This document shows positions 17,555-26,444 of a stretch of DNA of 64,000 nucleotides, piece by piece. Origin of the DNA: Gammaproteobacteria bacterium 42_54_T18 (GTDB lineage: Bacteria; Pseudomonadota; Gammaproteobacteria; Pseudomonadales; Ketobacteraceae); assembly GCA_002163245.1 (NCBI GenBank), contig MAAL01000020.1, positions 1 through 64,000 of the forward strand, read 5' to 3'. The notes below the pieces were generated by a model. The model saw only the letters and a program-made list of their open reading frames with translations. It was not told the origin of the DNA and searched no databases. A program made the translations under genes and the position numbers. How positions within the stretch are numbered: the first letter of the stretch is position 1; every line of letters starts with the position of its first letter.

Positions 17555-18139
17555 TTACTGAGCCGTATGCACTCGTAATTTTTTCCTCTGCTCTGGTGTC
17601 ATTTTTTTCAACCGCTGACGCATGGCTCGTCGCTCGCTGGGTTTCATCTTTAACCACCGCTCACGCATTGCTTCTTTCTCTGCTCTGGGTACGTCCTTCC
17701 AGCGCTGACGAAGCGCTTGACGTTTCTCCTTTGGTAATGATTTATACCATTGATACTTGTTCCTTAACTCTTTTCTCTCTGCTGGTGGTAGCGACTGAAA
17801 ATGCGTAAAGCGTTTTCTTAACTTCTGCTTTCGTTCTTTAGGCAAGGTTTTCCACTTTGTAAAACGCTTCTGCATAACCGCCTTTTGCTCTGGCGACATC
17901 TGTTGCCAGCGAGCAGCACCTTTTTTTAATTTCTTGCGCTGAGCATCGGTTAACGTTTCCCATGTAGCTTCGTAAGATTGCAGTATTCGCTGCTCTTGTT
18001 TATCTAACACTGACCATTGCAATTCGTCAGCTATAGCAACAGAGGCGCCAGAAAAGCCGAATATCACAAAAAACAACATGATGATAGACGATAACGACCA
18101 CATCCGTGTAGCGCTTGGGCAGTTCACCTTGTTATTCAT
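17555..18139 (-). CDS. DUF3106-family periplasmic protein
   Basis: 194 aa. After an N-terminal hydrophobic signal (about 18-38) the protein consists of six or seven tandem units of about 18 residues with the pattern W-x-x-L/M-x-P-E-x-R/K followed by a basic helix, the DUF3106 hallmark. It is extremely rich in Arg and Lys. Its start overlaps the preceding gene by eight bases (ATGAATAA) and has GGCGGAG before it, so it is the last gene of the sigma-factor operon starting at 19325. DUF3106 proteins regularly sit behind ECF sigma/anti-sigma pairs; the biochemical role is unknown. Confidence 0.75.
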   Translation of the reverse strand: MNNKVNCPSATRMWSLSSIIMLFFVIFGFSGASVAIADELQWSVLDKQEQRILQSYEATWETLTDAQRKKLKKGAARWQQMSPEQKAVMQKRFTKWKTLPKERKQKLRKRFTHFQSLPPAERKELRNKYQWYKSLPKEKRQALRQRWKDVPRAEKEAMRERWLKMKPSERRAMRQRLKKMTPEQRKKLRVHTAQ

Positions 18140-18401
18140 CTCCGCCTACCTCATTTTTTGTATCTATCAGTCCCGTAACTTCATCAGGATCTTGCCCTAA
18201 TTGCGCCATCATTTCTAATTCCATGGGATCAAGCCACTCACCATCATTACCTTCAAATTCTGAGAGGTAATCTAAAAACTCAACTGACAACACATCCTCT
18301 GCAATCGCAATACCGGTTAAGCACAATAATGTCATCAGTATTTTTAGGGCGCCTTTAGAGGTACCTATTATCAAAAATTGACTAACCTGCATTACTTTCA
18401 T
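18132..18401 (-). CDS. Small hypothetical protein of the sigma operon
   Basis: 89 aa (or 86 from ATG 18392). One hydrophobic segment at about 18-34 ending ...GIAIAED looks like a signal peptide, leaving a very acidic mature region containing VEFLDYLSEFEGNDGEWLDP. It overlaps both neighbours (20 bp with the anti-sigma gene, 8 bp with the DUF3106 gene), so translation is probably coupled. The ExxxFLxYL-x-E pattern also occurs in the C-terminus of the anti-sigma protein, suggesting a shared short motif. No known function. Confidence 0.6.
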   Translation of the reverse strand: MKVMQVSQFLIIGTSKGALKILMTLLCLTGIAIAEDVLSVEFLDYLSEFEGNDGEWLDPMELEMMAQLGQDPDEVTGLIDTKNEVGGDE

Positions 18402-18762
18402 CCTGTTCCATTAACCATGCAACAAATTCAATATTATCTAACATGGCGATATCCTCATTTGAAATAGCATCTTCTATTAATTGCACGTCAGATGTAGCAA
18501 CATACCCTTCTACCCCACTGTTTCCCGGCGCCGTCAATGGGGCAATAGGATTTACCAACCAAAACACAGCAACAAGTGAAGCGGTAGCAATACTCCCGCC
18601 CCAAGCGAACCAAGATCTAGCTCGTGGCCCTGCCATTACTTCCTCAGGGTGTAACGCTCGGTAACGTGCTTCATTCAAACGTGCCAGAACACTACCGTCC
18701 AGCTCATCAGCGTGTTGATCCAGAGTGATTTTGGCTTTGTCTAAGAATTCTTCTTCATTCAT
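18382..18762 (-). CDS. Anti-sigma-factor-like membrane protein (DUF3619-like)
   Basis: 126 aa. An N-terminal cytoplasmic segment with LDGSVLARLNEARYRAL (the Leu-Asn-x-Ala-Arg pattern of DUF3619 proteins), one TM at about 50-70 (FAWGGSIATASLVAVFWLV), then a short periplasmic tail ending in acidic residues. Its ATG overlaps the sigma gene's stop as TGATG. Position directly after an ECF sigma gene and the one-TM layout make it the likely anti-sigma factor, though no zinc-binding ZAS motif is visible. A GTG at 18765 is the alternative start. Confidence 0.65.
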   Translation of the reverse strand: MNEEEFLDKAKITLDQHADELDGSVLARLNEARYRALHPEEVMAGPRARSWFAWGGSIATASLVAVFWLVNPIAPLTAPGNSGVEGYVATSDVQLIEDAISNEDIAMLDNIEFVAWLMEQDESNAG

Positions 18763-19325
18763 CACCAGTGGCCCTCCAATTGATGTCGTAACGCGGTCAA
18801 TGCTCGCGAATAGTGTGTTTTAACACTACCTTCAGTTACGCCCATGGCACTTGCTGTTTCCGCTGTATTCATGCCCTCCCACATCCTCATCAGAAAGGCT
18901 TGCTGTTGACGAAGCGGCAACTGTGATACAGCCTGGGTCAGTTGCTCTGTCGCTTGAGATAACTGTAACTTTTTTTCTGGTGTTACTTGCCGAGTATCGG
19001 GTGCTGCCTGTATAGGATCTTCGTCTTCACCCTCATCATTCTTCGACAAGCCAAACCAACTGAATATTTTTTTCTTTACTGTATGCCGTCGGTGAAAATC
19101 ATAAATCCGGCTTTGCAGAATACGAAAGAATAATGGCTTCCATTCATCTTCATTATTTTCAGCGTATTTCTGAACCAGCTTTATCATCGTGTCCTGCACG
19201 ATATCCAGCGCATCGTCGTCATTACCCGTGGCGATCCTCGCCATATGAAATGCTCGCTTTTGCACGGACAATAAAAACTGATCTAACGCCTTACGCTTTT
19301 CCATCAATCTCATCAATTCCGTCAT
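18762..19325 (-). CDS. ECF RNA polymerase sigma factor
   Basis: 187 aa. Region 2 is visible at about 14-80 (DDDALDIVQDTMIKLVQ for sigma 2.1-2.2 and FRILQSRIYDFHRRHTVKKK for 2.3-2.4). A charged linker precedes region 4 at about 125-185 (LPLRQQQAFLMRMWEGMNTAETASAMGVTEGSVKTHYSRALTAL is the sigma-4 HTH region). It heads a four-gene overlapping operon with the anti-sigma-like, small acidic and DUF3106 genes. The regulon cannot be told; promoter elements upstream of 19325 were not clear enough to call. Confidence 0.9.
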   Translation of the reverse strand: MTELMRLMEKRKALDQFLLSVQKRAFHMARIATGNDDDALDIVQDTMIKLVQKYAENNEDEWKPLFFRILQSRIYDFHRRHTVKKKIFSWFGLSKNDEGEDEDPIQAAPDTRQVTPEKKLQLSQATEQLTQAVSQLPLRQQQAFLMRMWEGMNTAETASAMGVTEGSVKTHYSRALTALRHQLEGHW

Positions 19326-19483
19326 TCATGTAAGCTATCTTGCTGCCTCCCCCAACATACTCCTAATTGCATTTCCCTACATTACCTTCGTATAACACCT
19401 GCGCTAAGCCTTCAATATAGGTAATAACGCATTAAGTGTGAATTGGTTGACAAAATACGTGCAACTAATTTCAAAAAAGAAGC

Positions 19484-20848
19484 CTAAAAGCTAACCCGAA
19501 AGTATCCATGCAACCGTGACTCACCAGCATTCACCTCTATACCATCATCTTCCAAAGCCTTACCCCAGGCAAGATACAGGTGAGCATTATAAGGCGACTG
19601 TTTCCAAAAGCTGAGTTCAACACCCGCCCCCCAAGATCGAATAATACCGTTATCACCGTTACGTTCAACCCACCTTTGAGCCGACAAATCCACCGTTGAT
19701 ATTGTTAAGGATTGGGGATTCGTTTGCCATTTCCCCCAGTCATAGAAAACAATCAACCAACCATCAATGCCCTGCATCCATGTCAGCCCTATAGGCGAAT
19801 AGCGGTACTCCAGCGTCATCTCTAGCGCATCATCTCCCGCGACCAACTGCTCTTCATATCCGCGAATTGAATAAAGCCCACCAAGGCTATATTGAAAATG
19901 AGGAAGCAAACGTTCACCAAAACTATATTGTCCCCGTACTTTCATAACAACACGTTGACGACTGGCATCGTAACCCTCACTCCCCACACCTATCCCATGC
20001 TGAAGCCATACCGTCAATAATTGAAAATCCTCACCGATATCTAGATCGCTAACACTATCAAGGTCTTCAATACACCCATCCTTTTCCATGGTAAAAAAGC
20101 CAGCACACACTGTGCCGCGAAGCAGGACATTTTCTGTTTTCGCCGCGCCTCCCAGATTGCGCTCATAAGCGAAATAACCTTCGCTTTGATAATAATACGT
20201 TGATTGCTGCCAACGAACGTTCAAGCCAGGCAATAAGAACTGACTACGAGACCCCTCCTCAAAGAATTGATCAACACCAATATCGATCACTTGCCAACGC
20301 GCCCCCATTCCCCACTGCAAAGACCACGATTTGTCTAATATGGCATTCTCACCAGCCCAATAGGAAGAAACGTATACACCACTATCCCAAGATAAGTCAG
20401 TCACTGACTCAGAGGTGCTCTCATCTTCTAGGTGATTTACGCTATAGCTTCCTGTCCACTGGATTATCCACAAAGCACCGAGAGCTTCGCCTATGCTTGT
20501 ACTGTCATAGGCCCAATTTATGGCATGTTGATCATCAAAAGCATTCGTCTCAATACCCAAGGCAAAACTATCGTCCATGGCTAATAGCTGGTATTTAGAC
20601 AAAGAAAAAAACTGCCGACTGGATTCATCGGTATCCCCGGTATTATTTTGTTCGATACTAAACTGCCAATCATCAACAGAAAGGGGCTCAATGGGTGTCA
20701 GAATATCATCCCCAATGACCATGCTATCCAAAAATGCATACCCTGATGATACAGATTCCCCCGCAGACAACGAGGGCATTGAAAAAAACGTAATAAATAT
20801 CACGACATGACACGCCTTACGCCGCTTACTTCCCCACCATTTGCTCAT
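19484..20848 (-). CDS. Outer-membrane beta-barrel related to TpsB/ShlB, lacking POTRA domains
   Basis: 454 aa with a signal peptide (about 11-30) and a C-terminal Phe (HGYFRVSF) as expected for Bam-dependent barrels. The conserved Omp85/TpsB loop-6 motif appears as LYSIRGYEEQLVAGDDAL (the V/IRGY signature) followed by a typical long strand pair. Only about 60 residues separate the signal peptide from the first predicted strands, so the two POTRA domains of classic TpsB proteins (about 550 aa) are missing. No TpsA exoprotein gene is adjacent. It may be a degenerate or specialised secretion barrel; the function is unassigned. Confidence 0.65.
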   Translation of the reverse strand: MSKWWGSKRRKACHVVIFITFFSMPSLSAGESVSSGYAFLDSMVIGDDILTPIEPLSVDDWQFSIEQNNTGDTDESSRQFFSLSKYQLLAMDDSFALGIETNAFDDQHAINWAYDSTSIGEALGALWIIQWTGSYSVNHLEDESTSESVTDLSWDSGVYVSSYWAGENAILDKSWSLQWGMGARWQVIDIGVDQFFEEGSRSQFLLPGLNVRWQQSTYYYQSEGYFAYERNLGGAAKTENVLLRGTVCAGFFTMEKDGCIEDLDSVSDLDIGEDFQLLTVWLQHGIGVGSEGYDASRQRVVMKVRGQYSFGERLLPHFQYSLGGLYSIRGYEEQLVAGDDALEMTLEYRYSPIGLTWMQGIDGWLIVFYDWGKWQTNPQSLTISTVDLSAQRWVERNGDNGIIRSWGAGVELSFWKQSPYNAHLYLAWGKALEDDGIEVNAGESRLHGYFRVSF

Positions 20849-20982
20849 GCTTTTATAATATCAACTCAATAACATCAATCGAGCAGTATTAGCGAGGGGT
20901 AACGATTCGTCAAGAGCCCCACAACTAGGAAGTAAACGCGTAACTATCCGTCAGTGGCAAAGGCTACTAACGGATAACTAAC

Positions 20983-22194
20983 TTATCCCACCAACATTTT
21001 CCCTATCACCCCTTCACAGGTACGTTGATCCATATAGAGCGGCACCGGGTAATTATAGTGCGCCTCTTTTAAGGCCGCTTTTGCCAACTCCGGAATATCT
21101 TCTCGCTTTAACAAATCCAACGTTGTAGACAACCCAAATGACTCCAACATTTCTCGAATACGATCAATAAATAACTGTGCCGCATCGCTGTCGCTTTTAT
21201 TTGCTACATCCAAACCGCTCACTTCCGCTAATTTAGCTAGACGTTCTGCCACTGCAGGCTTTGAATAATCCAGAACATGAGGCAACACCAAGGCATTACC
21301 AATCCCATGAGGAGTTCGGTATTTAGCGCCAAAGCTATGAGATATTGCATGTACGTATCCCAAGCTCGCTTTGGTCATAGAAAGCCCCGCATAAAACGAA
21401 CCCATTGCCATAGCCTGGCGAACATCAACATCATCGCCCTGCTCAACCGCTTTCGGCAAGTTTTCCATAATCAATCGAGTAGCAGCCAACGCATATCCAT
21501 CAGTCTCCTCTGATGCAAGGACCGACACATAAGACTCGATGGCATGGGTAAGTGCATCCATACCGGTTGCAGCGGTGATCATTGGTGGTAATCCTGTCAT
21601 TAACGCCCCATCTAAGGCGGCCATTTTAGGAACCAACTTCGGGTCAATAACCAAGGACTTTTTATGGGTATTAGGATCAGATACCACCGCACCAACAGAC
21701 ACCTCAGACCCAGTTCCTGCGGTTGTTGGTATAACATAAAGTGGCAAACAGGCTTTCCTTACCTTCAATACTCCCTGCAGCTGTTCAACGGTTTTCTTAT
21801 TCGTTGCTCTCGCACTAATTAACTTAGCGGCATCCATGGATGACCCACCACCAAATGCCAGCACTGCATCACATCGATGCCTTTCAAGGATCGATAAACC
21901 AGCATCAACCTGTACATTCGTAGGATCAGGCAAAATACCGTCATAAATTACATAGGCTACGTTTAAAGAATCCAGCTTTGCAAGCAAAGGCTTCAATAAA
22001 CCTATCTCAACCAACACTTTATCAGTCACTATTAACACTTTTTTAGTATCCATGTGAGCCATGGACACACACAACTCTAAAGACGAACCCGGGCCAGTAA
22101 ATAGCGTGGGTTTGGGAACAGGTAACACCTTTGTAAGAACCTTAAAACCGGCGATAATACTTTTGTAACCTTTAACCTGAAGTGAAAACAGCAT
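20983..22194 (-). CDS. Iron-containing (type III) alcohol dehydrogenase
   Basis: 403 aa. NAD-binding stretch FGGGSSMDAAK (GGGSxxD) and the conserved PTTAGTGSEV follow the N-terminal Rossmann-like domain. The metal site is visible as DALTHAIESY (Asp and first His) and, about 65 residues later, HAISHSFGAKYRTPHGIGNA (two more His). Length is slightly above the family norm owing to a 30-residue N-terminal extension. ATG 22194 has GGAG seven bases upstream. Such enzymes reduce or oxidise short-chain alcohols, aldehydes or diols; the substrate here is not determinable. It is divergent from pyrC. Confidence 0.9.
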   Translation of the reverse strand: MLFSLQVKGYKSIIAGFKVLTKVLPVPKPTLFTGPGSSLELCVSMAHMDTKKVLIVTDKVLVEIGLLKPLLAKLDSLNVAYVIYDGILPDPTNVQVDAGLSILERHRCDAVLAFGGGSSMDAAKLISARATNKKTVEQLQGVLKVRKACLPLYVIPTTAGTGSEVSVGAVVSDPNTHKKSLVIDPKLVPKMAALDGALMTGLPPMITAATGMDALTHAIESYVSVLASEETDGYALAATRLIMENLPKAVEQGDDVDVRQAMAMGSFYAGLSMTKASLGYVHAISHSFGAKYRTPHGIGNALVLPHVLDYSKPAVAERLAKLAEVSGLDVANKSDSDAAQLFIDRIREMLESFGLSTTLDLLKREDIPELAKAALKEAHYNYPVPLYMDQRTCEGVIGKMLVG

Positions 22195-22438
22195 CCTTTA
22201 CTCCTAACGTATATGTCCAATCGACTGTGTTGATCGCTCATGCTTTGACCCGGCACATACTCAATAGAAGAGTAGCCGCACCATTATTAAATATAGAGCT
22301 TTTACTCTAACAATCAAAATTATCGTTATCCACGCCTTATCACGACAAAAACTGGGGTGAAATGTCGCCTTCATCATTTTCAGGCAACCGCCTATCATTT
22401 CAGGCATAATAGCGCCATCTATCGACCCAGGAATAACC

Positions 22439-23473
22439 ATGACAGAACTCACTATATGTACCCCCGATGATTGGCATTTGCACTTTAGAGACGACGATAT
22501 GCTCTCTGAAACCGTACCTGCCACCGCCCGCTGCTTTCAACGTGCCATCGTAATGCCCAACCTGGTTCCGCCTGTCACCGATGCAGGGCTAGCCAACGCC
22601 TACCGAGACCGTATTTTGGCCGCACGCCCTGAAGGCAGTAGCTTTGAACCCCTCCTGACGCTGTACCTAACCAACAATACAACCCCTGAAATGGTGCGTG
22701 ACGCACTCGCTGCAGGTGTTGTCGCCGCCAAACTATACCCCGCAGGAGCCACAACCAACTCAGACGCCGCAGTTACCGACATCAGCAACATTTACCCGAC
22801 CTTAGAAACCATGGCTGAAATTGGCATGTTACTGCTGATCCACGGCGAGGTTACAACAAGTGATGTTGATATTTTTGACCGAGAGAAAGTCTTTATTGAT
22901 CAGCACTTAGTGCCAATTTGCCAACAGTTCCCGGACTTAAAGATTGTCTTTGAGCATATCACCACATCCGACGCTGCCGACTTTGTATTGGCAAGCACGG
23001 ACAACATTGCCGCCACCATCACTCCTCAACATCTATTACTTAACCGAAATGATTTATTGGTCGGAGGCATTCGCCCACACAATTTTTGTTTGCCAGTGTT
23101 AAAGCGCAACACACATCAAGAGGCGTTACGTACGGTTGTCGCCAGCGGTTCAAGCAAGTTCTTCTTAGGCACGGACTCAGCCCCCCATGCCAAACACAAA
23201 AAAGAAAATGCTTGTGGATGTGCCGGCTGTTACAGCGCTTGGAGCGCCCTTGAGCTATACGCACATGTGTTTGACGAGCTAAACGCATTAGATAAGTTTG
23301 AAGGTTTTGCCAGCCACCACGGCGCTGACTTCTACGGATTACCCCGAAATACCGGTACAGTTACCCTAGTAAAAGAAGCCTGGCAAGTACCCAAAGAAAT
23401 TACCCTCGCAAACGGCGAGCCTATTGTACCGTTTTTTGCAGGGGAAACCGTGCAATGGAAAGTTAAGGTCTAG
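22439..23473 (+). CDS. pyrC: Dihydroorotase (homodimeric, class II)
   Basis: 344 aa, the length of the E. coli enzyme. It interconverts carbamoyl-aspartate and dihydroorotate in de novo pyrimidine synthesis. The metal-binding DDWHLHFRD is near the N-terminus (H-x-H), [11 protein letters not shown] follows, the carboxylated Lys lies in [13 protein letters not shown], further ligands are in LLIHGEV and VFEHITT, and the catalytic Asp region is [10 protein letters not shown]. The C-terminal [10 protein letters not shown] cysteines match PyrC. It is monocistronic, with a hairpin about 80 bp downstream. The start ATG is preceded by AGGAATAACC. Confidence 0.96.
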   Translation: MTELTICTPDDWHLHFRDDDMLSETVPATARCFQRAIVMPNLVPPVTDAGLANAYRDRILAARPEGSSFEPLLTLYLTNNTTPEMVRDALAAGVVAAKLYPAGATTNSDAAVTDISNIYPTLETMAEIGMLLLIHGEVTTSDVDIFDREKVFIDQHLVPICQQFPDLKIVFEHITTSDAADFVLASTDNIAATITPQHLLLNRNDLLVGGIRPHNFCLPVLKRNTHQEALRTVVASGSSKFFLGTDSAPHAKHKKENACGCAGCYSAWSALELYAHVFDELNALDKFEGFASHHGADFYGLPRNTGTVTLVKEAWQVPKEITLANGEPIVPFFAGETVQWKVKV

Positions 23474-23552
23474 GAACATAAGAAAACATAGCGTTACAAG
23501 GAATGTGCACAAAGACACTGTTTTACAGTGGTGAATAATGCTAAAGTTTGCC

Positions 23553-23595
23553 GGCTTTCTAGGAGAAAACTGTATTTTTCAACCCCTAGAAAGCC
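23553..23595 (+). terminator. Inverted repeat downstream of pyrC, possible terminator
   Basis: GGCTTTCTAGG (23553-23563) pairs perfectly with CCTAGAAAGCC (23585-23595) across a 21-base loop. No T-run follows on the plus strand, so efficiency as an intrinsic terminator is doubtful. The rest of the 313-bp gap between pyrC and the MBOAT gene is AT-rich, with no gene visible. Confidence 0.45.
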
Positions 23596-23786
23596 ACCTA
23601 ATTACATTATAAAAATAACAAGTACATTAATAGTTTAAACAACAACATAAACACATTAGTAATAATAAAAACAATAATAGCAGTATCAACGGCAGCCAAT
23701 CCTTCTTCGTCCGATCTATTATCGGCAATACCACTCCTGCGACACTTAGCTATCCACCCCTGCAATATTAATTGGGACTAGGTTAG

Positions 23787-25199
23787 ATGCTTTTTAATAC
23801 CCCACTTTTTTTTGGTTTTGCTAGCGTATTCTTTTTACTCTACAGTTTTGTTTTCACCAAAAATAACAGCCGAGCATTATTTGTTATCGCCGCCAGTTTG
23901 CTTTTTTACGCAGGCTGGGATTATCGATTTATTCCCCTCCTATTGCTAAGCGGTGTCATCGATTTTTTCGTGGCCCAGCATATTGATAGCACCAACGACC
24001 AAATCAAAAAGAAGCGCCTTTTACTTATTTCGATTGTGGTTAACTTAAGTATTTTAGGGATATTCAAATACACCAACTTTATGATTGATTCGGTACAGGA
24101 AACCTTAACGTTTTTTGGCTCCCCTGTATCCCTTGGAACCTTAGAGATTGTATTACCCGTCGGCATATCGTTCTATACCTTCCAAAGCATGAGTTATACT
24201 ATCGATGTCTATCGTGGGGACACTCACGCGCGAAAAAACTTTACCCCTTTTATTGCCACCCTATCCTTCTTTCCGCAACTTGTCGCAGGCCCCATATTAC
24301 GAGCCCGCCAAATACTTCCCCAAATTGAAAACTTTCCCACACCAACCGTTAATGATGTTAAATACGGATTTGTATTAATCACCATAGGCCTCGTAAAAAA
24401 AACTATTGCCGATATTTTAGCATTCCCTGCACAAACGCTTTTTAACAATCCCGACCCCATCAGCTGGATAGAAACCGTTACCGGCGTACTCGCCTTTGCC
24501 GGACAGATTTACGGAGACTTTTCTGGTTACAGTGATATCGCCATAGGTATTGCGTTAATTATCGGTATCAAAATTCCACTGAACTTTAATACCCCTTACT
24601 TCGCCATATCCCCCGTAGATTTCTGGAAACGTTGGCACATGTCTCTATCTGGCTGGTTACGAGACTATTTGTATATATCATTAGGCGGAAACCGTGGCGG
24701 CAAACAAATTCGCAACGTATTTATCACCATGTTACTGGGTGGATTATGGCACGGTGCAGCTTGGACATTTGTTGTATGGGGAGCCTACCATGGCGTTATC
24801 ATATCGCTCACACACATGATTCGTGAATCCCGTATTGGCAAGTTTTTCAGCAACAAACAAGGGAAGCTACTCACTGTTTGCATGTGGTTATTTACCTTCT
24901 ATTTAGTTTGTATTGGCTGGGTATTTTTCCGTGCAGAAAGTATTGGCGATGCGTTCTCCATCATAGCGTTCCTTCACGTACCGGACACATCAATCGCCGC
25001 AGCACCTTATGCCGGTGCTATTCTCGCATTGGTAGCGATTACCATATTTTTTATTCACGCCTTGGATTACAGCATCATTCGGTTTAGAGAAGGAATTTTA
25101 AAACGATATTGGTTAGTACTACCGCTGCTAATTGCAGGTCAAACATTTATGATTCTTATAGGGGAGCCGGGTTATGAATTCATCTACTTCCAGTTCTAA
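23787..25199 (+). CDS. MBOAT-family O-acyltransferase (AlgI-like)
   Basis: 470 aa with about ten to eleven TM segments. MBOAT hallmarks are present: VLPVGISFYTFQSMSYTIDVYRG, FFPQLVAGPILRA, FSGYSDIAIGIA, FWKRWHMSLSGWLRDYLYI, and the catalytic His in LLGGLWHGAAWTF. Such proteins move acyl groups across the inner membrane for O-acetylation of exported polysaccharides, as AlgI does for alginate. The downstream SGNH-like gene overlaps by 26 bp, the normal MBOAT/SGNH pairing. No polysaccharide polymerase genes are adjacent, so the acceptor is unknown. Confidence 0.92.
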   Translation: MLFNTPLFFGFASVFFLLYSFVFTKNNSRALFVIAASLLFYAGWDYRFIPLLLLSGVIDFFVAQHIDSTNDQIKKKRLLLISIVVNLSILGIFKYTNFMIDSVQETLTFFGSPVSLGTLEIVLPVGISFYTFQSMSYTIDVYRGDTHARKNFTPFIATLSFFPQLVAGPILRARQILPQIENFPTPTVNDVKYGFVLITIGLVKKTIADILAFPAQTLFNNPDPISWIETVTGVLAFAGQIYGDFSGYSDIAIGIALIIGIKIPLNFNTPYFAISPVDFWKRWHMSLSGWLRDYLYISLGGNRGGKQIRNVFITMLLGGLWHGAAWTFVVWGAYHGVIISLTHMIRESRIGKFFSNKQGKLLTVCMWLFTFYLVCIGWVFFRAESIGDAFSIIAFLHVPDTSIAAAPYAGAILALVAITIFFIHALDYSIIRFREGILKRYWLVLPLLIAGQTFMILIGEPGYEFIYFQF

Positions 25200-26400
25200 A
25201 AAAGTTGCACTCTACACAATCCTACTAGCCACAGTCATTCTTGGCAGCGCCAGCTGGTTGGTCAATGCATTTACCGACAGCACAGAAAAAAATGCCGGCG
25301 ATGTCTTCGGCATCCAACGTATTCGCTCCGTGGTTGACTCGCTGGATTACATTGCCAATACAAAAGAGCCCTCCGTTATCGTTTTTGGCTCATCACTCAT
25401 TAAAGATGGCTTCTCACCGCGTTATTATGATGAGACATTAAAAAACCAATATGACATTGATGTAAAAAGCTTTAACCTGGGGCTTGGCAACATGAAACCC
25501 AGCTATCAATTATTGCTCGCAAAACGCATGAAGGAAACCTACCAACGCACTGGAAAAAAAGTTGATTTAGCAATCATTGAATTTAACCCGTTCTTGACCA
25601 CCAAAAAACGTGAAAATTTCAGACCCTTCATGACAGAACAAGTATCAGCCGTACTCATGTCTCCAGAAGAAATTCACAGCTTAGCTTTCGAAGATACTGA
25701 GCGCTACGCACGCATGCTAAGCATACGCTATCTACGCAACGGTGTATCAGCAGAAGCTATTACCGGCGGCATAAGATTTCTCGTCGGCGCAGCACAAGAT
25801 CAAGCACCATCTATTAGTAAATTCACAGAAGGCCACCTACAAAATTTATCCGAACGACGCACTATCCAAAAAGAGTTCAGAGAATTTATTGCTCAGGAAC
25901 ACCCCACAACCAAAAAATCCCATGTCTGGAACCCTGTTACACAAGGTGGGCTTATTGACATGATGGACCTTTCATCAAAAGCCAAATCAGCCGCCATCGC
26001 ACTATCCAACAACATGCGCTACCCCAAAACACTGGCTCTTGATGCTCAAGGCCGCATTGATTGTTGCGACATTATTGATTTGGAATTTAGCGAACCACTT
26101 TTTGAAGACTTCCAAAACATTGTTAAAGAATTCAAATCATTCTCCAACCATGTAGAAATCATATTGATGCCAAGTAATCGTACAATTATCCCAACAAGCA
26201 AAGAAGCGCTGGATAGACAGGAAATATTGTTACAACGACTTGAAAAAGACGAACAGGTTACCGTTAGAAACTACCAAGACCACCCAGCGTTTGCACCATC
26301 GATGTTTTATGATGCTACGCACCTAGCAATGGATACGGGAAGAATTACATTCTCGAGATTGCTTGCGCAGAATACAATGGAAACACTTAGAAAAGATTAA
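25174..26400 (+). CDS. Membrane-anchored SGNH-hydrolase-like protein, MBOAT partner
   Basis: 408 aa. An N-terminal TM (about 9-30) anchors a periplasmic domain. IVFGSSLIKDGFSP carries the Ser of SGNH block I, FNLGLGNMKPSYQLLL fits block II (Gly), and MFYDATHLAMDTG near the C-terminus supplies the Asp-x-x-His pair of block V. This is the DltD/AlgJ/AlgX-like arrangement that completes periplasmic acyl transfer. The start codon lies inside the MBOAT gene and has a GGGGAG ribosome-binding site. Which polymer is modified cannot be told. Confidence 0.78.
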   Translation: MNSSTSSSKKVALYTILLATVILGSASWLVNAFTDSTEKNAGDVFGIQRIRSVVDSLDYIANTKEPSVIVFGSSLIKDGFSPRYYDETLKNQYDIDVKSFNLGLGNMKPSYQLLLAKRMKETYQRTGKKVDLAIIEFNPFLTTKKRENFRPFMTEQVSAVLMSPEEIHSLAFEDTERYARMLSIRYLRNGVSAEAITGGIRFLVGAAQDQAPSISKFTEGHLQNLSERRTIQKEFREFIAQEHPTTKKSHVWNPVTQGGLIDMMDLSSKAKSAAIALSNNMRYPKTLALDAQGRIDCCDIIDLEFSEPLFEDFQNIVKEFKSFSNHVEIILMPSNRTIIPTSKEALDRQEILLQRLEKDEQVTVRNYQDHPAFAPSMFYDATHLAMDTGRITFSRLLAQNTMETLRKD

Positions 26401-26444
26401 GCCGAATCCTCCTATAAAGAAGATTCATCAATCTACATAAAAAG

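Noticed and set aside
23787-26400. Calling the MBOAT/SGNH pair alginate acetylation genes
   Set aside because: No alginate polymerase, epimerase or other alg genes are present, so the acceptor polymer is unknown.
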